Assembly: GCA_048265065.1 (NCBI GenBank)
Contig: JBLXCH010000002.1
Location: 27,828-91,827, forward strand
Source of the DNA: Motiliproteus sp048265065
Lineage (GTDB): Bacteria; Pseudomonadota; Gammaproteobacteria; Pseudomonadales; Balneatricaceae
Direction of reading: 5' to 3'
DNA: 64,000 nt
In this document: positions 1-9,399 of the stretch, one piece after another
Layout: each line of letters begins with the position of its first letter
Numbering within the stretch: position 1 is the stretch's first letter
Translations under genes and position numbers: made by a program
Notes under the pieces: generated by a model
What the model saw: only the letters and a program-made list of their open reading frames with translations
The model's database searches: none
Told to the model about the DNA's origin: nothing

Positions 1-11
1 TGTTGTAAACC

Positions 12-959
12 CTACCAGTCCTTCGGCACTTTGAAAACCAATAGCAATGGTCTGCGGTCATGAGGATCAGCTGCGCGACTGTCGTTGTTATTGTCTAAAA
101 TAACGTAAAGACGATCTTGTATTTTTGCGATGCCTTCTGCTTTACCAAAGCGCTGGTCTTGATACTTCCATCGAGGTGATTTTTCAATGGCTTCATACGA
201 CCAACAATGCTCGACTGAGAAGTCGGTTAGTAGCCTTCGACAAACTTTGAAATGATTTCGTTCCAGCGTATACAGGTGGCTGTTTTCTGCGATGAGACCA
301 GAAAAATCTTGAGGCTGAAAAAAATCAGGAAAGCCTTCTAGATAAAAAGCGGTTGCTTGACTCGGTTCAGTTAATGACGACGCCACTATGCCTCGAGGTT
401 GACGCTCTGCGGCGATAAAAACGTGGTTCTCATTAATAGCTAGCCCTTCTGCTTTGGCATTACGATGCTCAAACAACCCTTTTCCCCGTCCTGCTAGGTA
501 GCTTTTTTCACCAAGCCAAGTCATTTGCCCATCAACATTAATCGCTAAGATCTGCGATAAGGTTTCACTGAGTAAATAAACGTTTCCCTGTTGGCAGCTG
601 ATGCCTTCCCAGTCGTACCGTCGAGACAGATTACTCCACCATTGGGTGCCGAAATCATAATGCTTAAGGCTAGGTTTAGGGATATTGTGAAGTCTCTGAT
701 GTTCAACAACCTGCGCCAGATCAGCCTTCATTTTGATTTTGAAGACGGTGCTGTTATGGCGGTCAGACACCATCAGTAACTCATCGTTGCAACGTGCCAA
801 CCCTGATGGTTGTAAACCTGAAGTGATCGCACTTTCTACTGGTAAAACAGTAATGATTTCCAATGGTTTAAGCGCGACCGCTTGAGCCGCCGCGCTTAGC
901 AGCGATAGTGCCAAAAGGCGTAAGATAAAGAGTAGGAAGATGGCGTTAAGCGATGTCAT
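12..959 (-). CDS. Secreted phytase-like (esterase-like) beta-propeller protein
   Basis: A 315-residue protein with a hydrophobic N-terminus ending in an AxA-like site (LLSAAAQA, about residues 20-27), so probably exported. The rest has repeated short motifs of the 'esterase-like activity of phytase' family: DWEGIS, KAEGLAI and KAEGIA, each followed by a strand-forming segment, then a YVILDNNN segment near the C-terminus. These acidic EG motifs are typical of that propeller family, whose substrates are mostly unknown. It is the last gene of a leftward run after hemE, yjaG and a small membrane protein. I see no reason to assign a specific reaction. Family assignment is moderate; the export call is good. 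Confidence 0.65.
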   Translation of the reverse strand: MTSLNAIFLLFILRLLALSLLSAAAQAVALKPLEIITVLPVESAITSGLQPSGLARCNDELLMVSDRHNSTVFKIKMKADLAQVVEHQRLHNIPKPSLKHYDFGTQWWSNLSRRYDWEGISCQQGNVYLLSETLSQILAINVDGQMTWLGEKSYLAGRGKGLFEHRNAKAEGLAINENHVFIAAERQPRGIVASSLTEPSQATAFYLEGFPDFFQPQDFSGLIAENSHLYTLERNHFKVCRRLLTDFSVEHCWSYEAIEKSPRWKYQDQRFGKAEGIAKIQDRLYVILDNNNDSRAADPHDRRPLLLVFKVPKDW

Positions 960-980
960 CTTACACTCCTATGTGCTCTA

Positions 981-1244
981 TTAGCGGCGGCCTTTGTAAA
1001 GGCCGAAAAAGCACATGACTAAACCTACAAGTGACAGCATAAACGAGATATTGACCCAGTTAGGGTTTCGCTGCAGATAAGGGACAAAAGGCTGCTTTTG
1101 CTCCATGTCGCAGGCGAGTTTGACGTAATCAAAGTAGCCGCCAGCGATGATGCATTGATTAACTGCTGACATTTCAATGAAGTAGTCGACAAGTAGCGCA
1201 CTTAAAGGGCCGACTAATAAGATAAGACCTAATTTTAAAACCAC
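981..1244 (-). CDS. Small membrane protein of unknown function
   Basis: An 87-residue protein with two hydrophobic segments, about residues 5-23 and 66-83, separated by a polar loop containing two cysteines (Cys31 and Cys45) that could form a disulfide if the loop is periplasmic. It ends in a basic KGRR tail, consistent with a cytoplasmic C-terminus. It lies 31 bases after yjaG and 21 bases before the phytase-like gene, so it is probably co-transcribed with them. I do not recognise the family. Its reality rests on position, strand, spacing and membrane-like composition. Confidence 0.55.
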   Translation of the reverse strand: MVLKLGLILLVGPLSALLVDYFIEMSAVNQCIIAGGYFDYVKLACDMEQKQPFVPYLQRNPNWVNISFMLSLVGLVMCFFGLYKGRR

Positions 1245-1275
1245 GAGAAGAACCTTTTTCTATAACCTGAAGTAA

Positions 1276-1869
1276 TTAATCGTCAACACAGATGCCAATA
1301 TTGCTCACACCTTGGTTGCGGGCTAATTCTCTTAGCTCGTCAAGGACATGGGCTTTGGGTGTGTTTAATAGGGTTAATTGGTCGAGCAGGTTTTCTGCAA
1401 AGCCGAGCTGCTGTTCCATTAACTCATGGGTATTGATGAAGCGGACTAACTCTTCATCCGATAACGTAGGTTCTGCAATAACTTCAAGGTAGGATGCAAC
1501 CGTTTCTTCTGCGAGAAGGCTAATATTTAATGCTTCGTCGGGGCTTGGGTGGTCGAGCTGTTCAAGCGCCGCAGTCACCGTAACTGCAGCATCTAGCGCA
1601 GGATAGACCCCGTACATATCGTATTGCTCGACATCTGGGGTTTGTTCTTCGACGCGTTGTAACTGTGTTTCAGTATTGCAGTTACCGCGCTGGCAAAGAT
1701 GATCCCATACTTTATCGAGGGCCATGCGTAAAACGTCAGCATCTTTCGATTCTGTGACGTTGGCAAAAAGCTCAAAGTTTGGGAACAAGCGCTCTGCATG
1801 AGCTGCAGTATAAGCGGCTAGTTGCCATTCATTAAGTGAGCTTATTTTTGACGTATATTCAGCATTCAT
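1276..1869 (-). CDS. yjaG: YjaG family protein (DUF416)
   Basis: A 197-residue protein of the DUF416/YjaG family. Diagnostic stretches are LNEWQLAAYTAAHAERLFPNF near residues 11-31 (the Enterobacterial protein has a WQ..F.A...ER.YPN version), YDMYGVYPALDA in the middle, and the terminal GVSNIGI. The function is unknown. In E. coli yjaG is also close to hemE, and here it follows hemE on the same strand after 168 bases. Its length matches the family's roughly 195 residues. The start at 1869 fits the family N-terminus. Confidence 0.85.
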   Translation of the reverse strand: MNAEYTSKISSLNEWQLAAYTAAHAERLFPNFELFANVTESKDADVLRMALDKVWDHLCQRGNCNTETQLQRVEEQTPDVEQYDMYGVYPALDAAVTVTAALEQLDHPSPDEALNISLLAEETVASYLEVIAEPTLSDEELVRFINTHELMEQQLGFAENLLDQLTLLNTPKAHVLDELRELARNQGVSNIGICVDD

Positions 1870-2037
1870 GCCGGAAGGTGCCTTAATCAGTTAATCCATT
1901 GCGTTTGCAAAAGAACCTAAGGTTCCAGGCCTGATTATGGTTGTTAGGAGGGCCGAGATGAACGACCACTATACCGTCGTCCACCGCTTGTTTCTAATGA
2001 AATAATTTGACGTATGTTAGCGTCAGTATTGAGCTAA

Positions 2038-3102
2038 TTACTGATGATAGGGTGCACTTAATTCATGAACCGCTTCGATAAATGCTCCTGCATGATCAGG
2101 GTCGACAAATTGATGAATACCGTGACCTAAGTTGAAGACATGCCCGGTGTTGCCGTTAAAACCCTGCAAGATACGCTCGACTTCCTTGCGGATTACCGCG
2201 GGGGAGGCATAAAGTACGGATGGGTCCATGTTCCCTTGTAGGGCGACATTGTGCCCTACACGACGTTTGGCATCGGCGATTTCAGTGGTCCAATCAAGAC
2301 CTAACGCATCGGTACCCGTAGCGGCTATTTCTTCTAACCATTGACCGCCATTTTTGGTGAATAAAATTACGGGGATTTTGCGACCGTCATGTTCACGAAT
2401 TAAACCATCGACAATTTGCTTCATATAGGCGAGTGAAAAAGCTTCGTAGCAGCCTTTGCTAAGTACACCGCCCCAGGTATCAAAAATCTGTACGGCTTGT
2501 GCGCCAGCCTTGATTTGTTCATTTAAGTAATCGGTGACAGAAAGCGCCAACTTATGCAGCAATTGGTGCATCACTTCGGGGGTGGAGTACATCATTTGCT
2601 TAATATGACGGAAGTCTTTACTTGAGCCACCTTCGACCATGTAGGTAGCGAGTGTCCAAGGGCTACCAGAAAAACCGATGAGCGGTACGCGGCCGTTGAG
2701 TTCACGACGAATGGTGCTGACGGCGTTCATTACATAGTCTAGATCGGATGATGCTTTGGGCACAGGTAAGGCTTCTACATCTGCTTCTGTACGCACAATC
2801 TTTTTGAAACGAGGGCCTTCGCCCGTTTCGAAATATAAACCAAGGCCCATAGCATCGGGGATGGTGAGAATGTCGGAGAAAAGAATAGCAGCGTCTAATG
2901 GATAGCGTTCAAGTGGTTGTAAGGTAACTTCACAGGCGAATTCGGCGTTTTTGCACAGGCTCATAAAATCGCCGGCTTGAGAACGAGTTTCTCGATATTC
3001 AGGCAAATAGCGACCCGCTTGACGCATCATCCAGACTGGCGTGGCATCAACAGGTTGTTTGAGTAGTGCGCGAAGGAAACGATCGTTTTTCAATTCAGCC
3101 AT
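2038..3102 (-). CDS. hemE: Uroporphyrinogen decarboxylase
   Basis: Removes four carboxyl groups from uroporphyrinogen III to give coproporphyrinogen III in cytoplasmic haem synthesis. The 354-residue length is standard. The conserved substrate-binding RQAGRYLPEYR motif is at residues 27-37, the FSDILT aspartate segment at 75-80 and GFSGSPWT at 143-150. It lies downstream of gltBD on the same strand, as in Pseudomonas, but is separated from gltD by hairpins, so it probably has its own promoter in the 164-base gap. No unusual residues are seen. Confidence 0.97.
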   Translation of the reverse strand: MAELKNDRFLRALLKQPVDATPVWMMRQAGRYLPEYRETRSQAGDFMSLCKNAEFACEVTLQPLERYPLDAAILFSDILTIPDAMGLGLYFETGEGPRFKKIVRTEADVEALPVPKASSDLDYVMNAVSTIRRELNGRVPLIGFSGSPWTLATYMVEGGSSKDFRHIKQMMYSTPEVMHQLLHKLALSVTDYLNEQIKAGAQAVQIFDTWGGVLSKGCYEAFSLAYMKQIVDGLIREHDGRKIPVILFTKNGGQWLEEIAATGTDALGLDWTTEIADAKRRVGHNVALQGNMDPSVLYASPAVIRKEVERILQGFNGNTGHVFNLGHGIHQFVDPDHAGAFIEAVHELSAPYHQ

Positions 3103-3206
3103 GTTATCAGCCTGTCTGTCTCTGCTAGAGCCCGCCGGTGGGCTGTGATATTCAGATAGTGAAAACGGCTGGTAATTTCACCGTTTACAAAATATCCACA
3201 TACTAT

Positions 3207-3228
3207 AAAGGCACGAAAACGTGCCTTT
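3207..3228 (-). terminator. Probable terminator after gltD
   Basis: A perfect 9-bp stem AAAGGCACG/CGTGCCTTT with a 4-base loop lies 39 bases beyond the gltD stop codon in the direction of gltD transcription. The descending arm ends in TTTAT, a short U tract. A second small palindrome (CTACCG-TTA-CGGTAG, 3237-3251) sits between it and gltD. It likely separates gltBD from hemE. Confidence 0.6.
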
Positions 3229-3266
3229 GTTGAGTACTACCGTTACGGTAGTTTGTCGGATTTAGA

Positions 3267-4703
3267 TTATACGTCGAGATAATCTAAAATGCCTTCTGCA
3301 GCTTTGCGGCCTTCATCAATGGCGGTAACCACTAAGTCAGATCCGCGAACCATATCGCCGCCAGCGAAAACTTTTTCATTGCTGGTTTGGTAAGCAAAGC
3401 GATCAGCAGAGCCTTCTGCCTTGGCTACAACGCGATCACCGTCATCTAAATTAATGCCGTATTGTTCAAACCATGGTGCTGGGCTTGGACGGAAGCCAAA
3501 GGCTACCAGTACTGCATCAACCGGCAGAATTTCATCACTGCCTTCGATAACAACAGGGCGACGACGGCCGTTAGCGTCAGGCTCACCTAGTTCGGTGGTG
3601 ACCAGCTTAATACCGGTGACTTTACCGTTCTCACCCACGACTTCGACAGGTTGGCGGTTAAATAAGAATTTAACGCCTTCTTCTTTCGAGTTTTTAACTT
3701 CGCGGCGTGAGCCGGGCATGTTGGCTTCATCACGGCGGTATGCACAGTGAACACTCTTGGCGCCTTGTCGGATGGAAGTACGGTTACAGTCCATCGCCGT
3801 ATCACCGCCACCAAGAACAACAACACGCTGACCTTTAAGGTCAATGAAACCGTGTTCGTCGGTTTGCTCGAAACCCAGACGGTTGTTGATGTTTGAAATC
3901 AAGAATGGCAGCGCGTCATAGACGCCATCCAAGTCTTCACCGGGGAAGCCGCCTTTCATGTATTTGTAAGTACCCATGCCTAAGAACACAGCGTCATAGC
4001 CATCGATCAATGATTGGAAATCAATGTCTTTGCCAACCTCAGTGTTAAGCTTGAATTCAACACCCATGCTTTCGAAGATCTCACGGCGACGAGTAATGAC
4101 GTCTTTTTCTAGCTTGAATTCAGGGATACCAAACGTCAGCAAGCCACCAATTTCAGGATGACGGTCGAACACAACTGGCGTTACGCCATTACGAATCAAA
4201 ATATCGGCACAGGCTAAACCTGCAGGACCAGCACCGATCACGGCGACTTTCTTATCTGTCTTAACAACGTTAGATAGATCTGGTCTCCAGCCCATCGCCA
4301 TGGCGGTATCAGTGATGTACTTTTCTACAGAGCCGATAGTAACCGCGCCAAAATCGCCGGTTTCTAAAGTACATGCACCTTCACAAAGGCGGTCTTGTGG
4401 GCAGACGCGACCACAGACTTCAGGTAGTGAGTTCGTTTGGTGGCAGAGTTCCACTGCCTCCATGATGTTGCCTTCAGAAACAAGCTTTAACCAGTTTGGA
4501 ATGTAGTTATGAACGGGGCATTTCCATTCACAGTAAGGATTACCACAAGACAAACAACGGTGTGCTTGATTTGAAGCCTCTTCGGGCTTAAAGCTGCCGT
4601 AGATTTCATTAAATTGCTTTTTGCGGACGCTGGCAGCGGTTTTCTTTGGATCTTTACGAGCCACGTCAACAAACTGAAAATCATTATGTAGGCGAGTAGA
4701 CAT
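3267..4703 (-). CDS. gltD: Glutamate synthase (NADPH) small subunit
   Basis: The electron-input subunit of glutamate synthase: it oxidises NADPH through FAD and passes electrons to the GltB subunit. At 478 residues it has two N-terminal cysteine clusters for 4Fe-4S centres (Cys50, 53, 58, 62 and Cys97, 101, 107, 111), then an FAD dinucleotide fold (GAGPAG at 157-162) and an NADPH fold (GGGDTAMDC at 298-306). It follows gltB by 73 bases on the same strand, forming the usual gltBD pair. The protein is complete, with all cluster cysteines present. Confidence 0.97.
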   Translation of the reverse strand: MSTRLHNDFQFVDVARKDPKKTAASVRKKQFNEIYGSFKPEEASNQAHRCLSCGNPYCEWKCPVHNYIPNWLKLVSEGNIMEAVELCHQTNSLPEVCGRVCPQDRLCEGACTLETGDFGAVTIGSVEKYITDTAMAMGWRPDLSNVVKTDKKVAVIGAGPAGLACADILIRNGVTPVVFDRHPEIGGLLTFGIPEFKLEKDVITRRREIFESMGVEFKLNTEVGKDIDFQSLIDGYDAVFLGMGTYKYMKGGFPGEDLDGVYDALPFLISNINNRLGFEQTDEHGFIDLKGQRVVVLGGGDTAMDCNRTSIRQGAKSVHCAYRRDEANMPGSRREVKNSKEEGVKFLFNRQPVEVVGENGKVTGIKLVTTELGEPDANGRRRPVVIEGSDEILPVDAVLVAFGFRPSPAPWFEQYGINLDDGDRVVAKAEGSADRFAYQTSNEKVFAGGDMVRGSDLVVTAIDEGRKAAEGILDYLDV

Positions 4704-4776
4704 TACACCTGTTCCTCATTTATGGGCGCCTACCAACCTAGGCGCACATGTTTCTGATAACTTTTCGCGAAGCGGC

Positions 4777-7700
4777 CTATTGAGGGCTGCTGGTTGTTTG
4801 GTCTAGTAATTCACCTAGGCCTGCAGCCTTTGGTTTAACTAACCAGAACATCGCGATGTAATCATCAAAGTTATCAAGAATATGTTGACCCCATTTGCTC
4901 TTTGTTTCTTCCACATACTTAGTAATAACGCCACGAAGGTGGTTTTTATACTCTTCCATGGTGTTATTCGAGATACGGTGGATTTCAACGAGCTCATGGT
5001 TGTATCTGTCGACAAACGTACGGTCTAGGTCGAGTACATAAGCGAAACCGCCTGTCATACCCGCACCAAAGTTATAACCGGTGTTACCCAGTACAGTAAT
5101 CAAACCACCAGTCATGTATTCACAGCAGTGATCTCCTGCGCCTTCAATAACTGCATGGGCACCAGAGTTACGAACACCAAAGCGCTCACCTGCACAGCCT
5201 GCGGCAAACAATTGTCCGCCGGTTGCACCATAAAGACAGGTGTTACCGATAATGGAGGTCTTTTGCGTTTCGTATTCACTGCCTTCTGGTGGACGGATGA
5301 CCAACTTACCGCTCGCCATGCCTTTACCAACGTAATCGTTGGCATCACCTTCAAGGTACATTTCAAGGCCGCCCGCATTCCAAACACCAAAGCTTTGGCC
5401 GGCAACGCCGGTTAAGTTGAGGCGAATAGGCGCGTCTTCCATGCCTTTGTTGCCGTGAACCTTAGCAATCTCACCAGATAAACGTGCGCCGACAGAGCGG
5501 TCACAGTTGGTGATGTTGAAGTCAAAGGTGCCACCGGACTTGTTCTTCACAGCATCAAGACAGCTATCCACGATAGCTTCGTTCAGCAAACCTTTGTCGT
5601 AAGGTTCGTTGCGCGCGATCTGACATGTCTGTAGGACACCGGGTTTGATGTAGTCATTCTTTAGAATTGGAGTCAGATCCAGTTGCTGCTGCTTGGCTGT
5701 GTTACCAGGCAGAATTTCTAGCAAATCGGTACGGCCAACTAATTCTTCGAGCGAGCTTACGCCTAGTTTCGCCATCCATTGACGAGTTTCTTCAGCGATG
5801 AAGGTAAAGAGGTTTTTGACCATATCTACCGTGCCGATGAAGTGCTTGGAGCGTAAGTAGTCTTGTTGTGTCGCAACACCGGTAGCGCAGTTGTTTAGAT
5901 GGCAGATACGCAGGTATTTACAACCTAGCGCGACCATCGGCAAAGTACCGAAACCGAAGCTTTCTGCACCTAAAATTGCTGCTTTGATCACATCCAATCC
6001 AGTTTTTAGGCCACCGTCAGTTTGGACGCGAACTTTATCACGCAAATTGTTAATGATGAGTGCTTGATGGGTTTCACTTAAGCCAATTTCCCACGGTGAA
6101 CCCGCGTGACGGATCGACGTGATAGGGCTTGCCGCAGTACCACCGTCGTAACCTGATATGGTGATTAAATCTGCATAGGCTTTAGCAACACCCGCTGCGA
6201 TAGTGCCAACGCCTGGGCGAGAAACCAGTTTCACAGAAACCAACGCTTCAGGGTTTACTTGTTTCAAATCGAAAATAAGCTGGGCTAAATCTTCAATTGA
6301 ATAAATGTCGTGGTGCGGTGGTGGTGAAATTAGCGTGACACCCGGTACCGAGAATCGCAATGTCGCGATCAAGTTGTTCACTTTACCGCCGGGTAGCTGA
6401 CCGCCTTCACCAGGCTTAGCGCCTTGGGCTACTTTAATTTGAAGTACTTCGCCATTCACAAGGTAGTGTGGGGTCACACCGAAACGGCCAGAAGCGATTT
6501 GTTTAATCTTGGAGCGACGATTGGTTCCGAAACGAGAAGGGTCTTCACCACCTTCACCTGAGTTAGAGCGACCACCAAGGTCGTTCATTGCCATGGCTAG
6601 GGCTTCGTGCGCTTCTGGAGAGAGTGCACCTAAAGACATCGCGGCAGTATCGAAGCGTTTATAAATTTCGCTAGCAGGCTCTACGTCATCAATGCTGATG
6701 CCCTTGCCTTCTTTAAGCTTGAAAAGATCGCGAATCGAGGCAACCGGGCGTTCATTCACTAATCTAGCGAATTCGGCATAAGCTGCGGCATCGTTGTTTG
6801 CTACGGCATCTTGAATCGCATGAACAACGTCTGGGTTGAACGCATGGTATTCCTTGCCGTGGACATATTTCAGCATGCCACCTTGGTCGATAGATTTACG
6901 CAGTTTCCACGCATCTTTCGCCAATGACGCTTGATCGTTTTGGAAGTCGGTAAAACTTGCGCCTTTAATACGGTTAGCTACGCCTTTGAAGCAAAGATCA
7001 ACGATTTCGTTGCTGAGCCCGATGGACTCGAACAACTGCGCACCACGATACGAAGCAATGGCTGAAATCCCCATCTTCGACATGATTTTTAGGAGGCCTT
7101 TGTTGATGCCCTTACGGTAATTTGTGTGGGCTACAATCTCATCACCTTCCAACTCGCCTGTGCTTAACATGTCGTTGATAACTCGATAAGCAAGGTATGG
7201 ATATACTGCAGTTGCACCAAAACCTAATAGCACGGCAATTTGGTGAGAGTCGCGAGCTGTTCCGGTATCGACCACAATGTTGCTGTCACAGCGTAAGCCT
7301 TTAGCGACTAGGCGGTGGTGGACTGCGCCGGTTGCCATTAATGCAGGAATGGTAAGCTGTTCTTTATCAAGCTTACGATCCGAAATAATTAAAATGACTG
7401 CGCCATCACGGACAGCGGCTTCAGCGTTATCACAGAGGTTAATGATGGCTTGTTCTAAGCCAATATCAGCATTGTAAGTCAGCTCCATATAATGGTTTTT
7501 AAAGCCATCAATGCCGCTAAAGATTTCCTGATACTTGCGTGGCGACAGCACCGGAGAAGACAGGATGATACGATGGGCGTGCTCTGGCGTATCGCTAAAT
7601 ACGTTGCGCTCTGCACCCAAGCAAGTTTCCAGTGACATAACGATTGACTCACGCAATGGGTCAATCGGCGGATTGGTAACCTGAGCAAACTGCTGGCGGA

Positions 7701-9222
7701 AATAGTCAGCGAGTTGGCGAGCCTTGGTTGAAAGCACCGCCATTGGGGTATCATCACCCATTGAACCAACGGCTTCTTGAGCAGATTCTGCTAAAGGTCG
7801 GATAACCTGATCACGCTCTTCATTGGTGACTTGGTACATTTTCATGTGCGTTTTCAGTAAATCCGGTGAAAACGCTTTGAACTGGAGGTCACGGTCATTG
7901 AGGCGAGATTCGAGATGGATTGAGTTTTCTTTCAACCAATCTTTATAAGGCTTAGCACTTTTTAGACGATTATCTACATCTTCAGTATGTAGCACTTCGC
8001 CGGTAACGGTGTCGATTGCTAGTACCTGTCCTGGTCCTACGCGGCCTTTGGCGACTACATCTTCTGGTTTGTAATCGTATGTGCCGATTTCAGAGGCAGT
8101 ACAGATAATGCCATCTTTGGTTACAACCCAACGTGAAGGGCGTAAACCGTTACGGTCTAGCATACAGACAGCTGTGCGACCGTCAGTCATTACCAAGCCT
8201 GCAGGCCCATCCCAAGGTTCCATGTGCATGGAGTTATATTCGTAGAAGGCACGAAGTTCAGGGTCCATGGTGTCGACATTCTGCCAAGCAGGTGGAATCA
8301 ACATACGCACAGCACGGTAAATTTCCATGCCGCCAGCAACCATCAATTCAACCATGTTATCAAGGCTGGATGAGTCAGAGCCGGTGGTGTTAACAATAGG
8401 GTGCATTTCTGCCAAGTTAGGCAGTAAGTCCGTCGCAAATTTGCTAGCACGGGCGTTTGCCCAATTACGGTTACCTTCGATCGTGTTGATCTCACCGTTG
8501 TGTGCCACGGTGCGGAACGGCTGTGCAAGCGGCCAGCGTGGTGCAGTGTTAGTTGAGAAACGCTGGTGGAAGACGCAAATTGCAGTTTCTAGACGTTCAT
8601 CAGCAAGGTCTTTATAGAAACTGGTTAAGTCAGCAGGCATCACTAAGCCTTTGTATGACAATACCGAGTTCGACAAGCTACAAACGTAAAAATCTTCGTC
8701 GTCAGCTAAGGCAATTTCTGCCTTACGACGAGCCACGAATAGGCTGACAGTGAGCTCTTTCTCAGACTTACCGGAATAATTGATAAAGATTTGCTCAATT
8801 TGCGGTAAGGTTTCAAGTGCGATAGGTCCGCAAGAAGATTCATCCGTCGGAACTTCGCGCCAACCTAAGACATCCAGGCCTTCAGCAATGAGCTCTTTTT
8901 CCAAGGCTTTACGCGATACTTCGGCTTTCTTCTCATCTTTTGAGAGGAACACCATACCCAAACCGTAGTGTTCGGTCAGTGCCTGATTGAAGGTTTCTTG
9001 CGCAATCGTGCGGATGAACGAATCCGGCATCTGCATTAGCAAACCACAGCCATCGCCAGTTTTGCCGTCAGCAGCAATGCCCCCGCGGTGAGTCATGCAG
9101 GTTAAGGAGTGTATAGCTTTTAATAGCAAGTCGTGGCTGCTTTCACCCTTGATGTGGGCCATAAGGCCAAAGCCACAGTTGTCCTTAAACTCGCCGGGGC
9201 GGTAGAGTCCGGTATATGTCAT
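4777..9222 (-). CDS. gltB: Glutamate synthase (NADPH) large subunit
   Basis: Makes two glutamates from glutamine and 2-oxoglutarate. The chosen ATG (9222) lies 6 bases after a GTGAG ribosome-binding site; an in-frame TTG 15 bases upstream (9237) is less likely. The 15-residue propeptide is followed by the catalytic amidotransferase cysteine (Cys16, in NCGFG). Then come the central domain, the FMN-binding synthase domain, a 3Fe-4S motif (C-x5-C-x4-C, about residues 1097-1108) and the C-terminal glycine-rich beta-helix. The roughly 1480-residue length is normal. It is transcribed with gltD. The 162-base gap after damX probably contains a promoter, although I could not pick one. Confidence 0.97.
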   Translation of the reverse strand: MTYTGLYRPGEFKDNCGFGLMAHIKGESSHDLLLKAIHSLTCMTHRGGIAADGKTGDGCGLLMQMPDSFIRTIAQETFNQALTEHYGLGMVFLSKDEKKAEVSRKALEKELIAEGLDVLGWREVPTDESSCGPIALETLPQIEQIFINYSGKSEKELTVSLFVARRKAEIALADDEDFYVCSLSNSVLSYKGLVMPADLTSFYKDLADERLETAICVFHQRFSTNTAPRWPLAQPFRTVAHNGEINTIEGNRNWANARASKFATDLLPNLAEMHPIVNTTGSDSSSLDNMVELMVAGGMEIYRAVRMLIPPAWQNVDTMDPELRAFYEYNSMHMEPWDGPAGLVMTDGRTAVCMLDRNGLRPSRWVVTKDGIICTASEIGTYDYKPEDVVAKGRVGPGQVLAIDTVTGEVLHTEDVDNRLKSAKPYKDWLKENSIHLESRLNDRDLQFKAFSPDLLKTHMKMYQVTNEERDQVIRPLAESAQEAVGSMGDDTPMAVLSTKARQLADYFRQQFAQVTNPPIDPLRESIVMSLETCLGAERNVFSDTPEHAHRIILSSPVLSPRKYQEIFSGIDGFKNHYMELTYNADIGLEQAIINLCDNAEAAVRDGAVILIISDRKLDKEQLTIPALMATGAVHHRLVAKGLRCDSNIVVDTGTARDSHQIAVLLGFGATAVYPYLAYRVINDMLSTGELEGDEIVAHTNYRKGINKGLLKIMSKMGISAIASYRGAQLFESIGLSNEIVDLCFKGVANRIKGASFTDFQNDQASLAKDAWKLRKSIDQGGMLKYVHGKEYHAFNPDVVHAIQDAVANNDAAAYAEFARLVNERPVASIRDLFKLKEGKGISIDDVEPASEIYKRFDTAAMSLGALSPEAHEALAMAMNDLGGRSNSGEGGEDPSRFGTNRRSKIKQIASGRFGVTPHYLVNGEVLQIKVAQGAKPGEGGQLPGGKVNNLIATLRFSVPGVTLISPPPHHDIYSIEDLAQLIFDLKQVNPEALVSVKLVSRPGVGTIAAGVAKAYADLITISGYDGGTAASPITSIRHAGSPWEIGLSETHQALIINNLRDKVRVQTDGGLKTGLDVIKAAILGAESFGFGTLPMVALGCKYLRICHLNNCATGVATQQDYLRSKHFIGTVDMVKNLFTFIAEETRQWMAKLGVSSLEELVGRTDLLEILPGNTAKQQQLDLTPILKNDYIKPGVLQTCQIARNEPYDKGLLNEAIVDSCLDAVKNKSGGTFDFNITNCDRSVGARLSGEIAKVHGNKGMEDAPIRLNLTGVAGQSFGVWNAGGLEMYLEGDANDYVGKGMASGKLVIRPPEGSEYETQKTSIIGNTCLYGATGGQLFAAGCAGERFGVRNSGAHAVIEGAGDHCCEYMTGGLITVLGNTGYNFGAGMTGGFAYVLDLDRTFVDRYNHELVEIHRISNNTMEEYKNHLRGVITKYVEETKSKWGQHILDNFDDYIAMFWLVKPKAAGLGELLDQTTSSPQ

Positions 9223-9399
9223 CTTTATCTCACTCAAACTATCTTTGAAATCAGTGCGTTAGCTGTTGTAGTGGTTTATGTGCTAAATCAACACCGACAA
9301 AAAGGGACGTGCATTTTACCTACGAAATGCCATGAGAACAAATCGGCGCTGTAGCCCACGTGTTCTCTGGCTTAAAGGAAGGTTTTTATTAGGCGTAAC

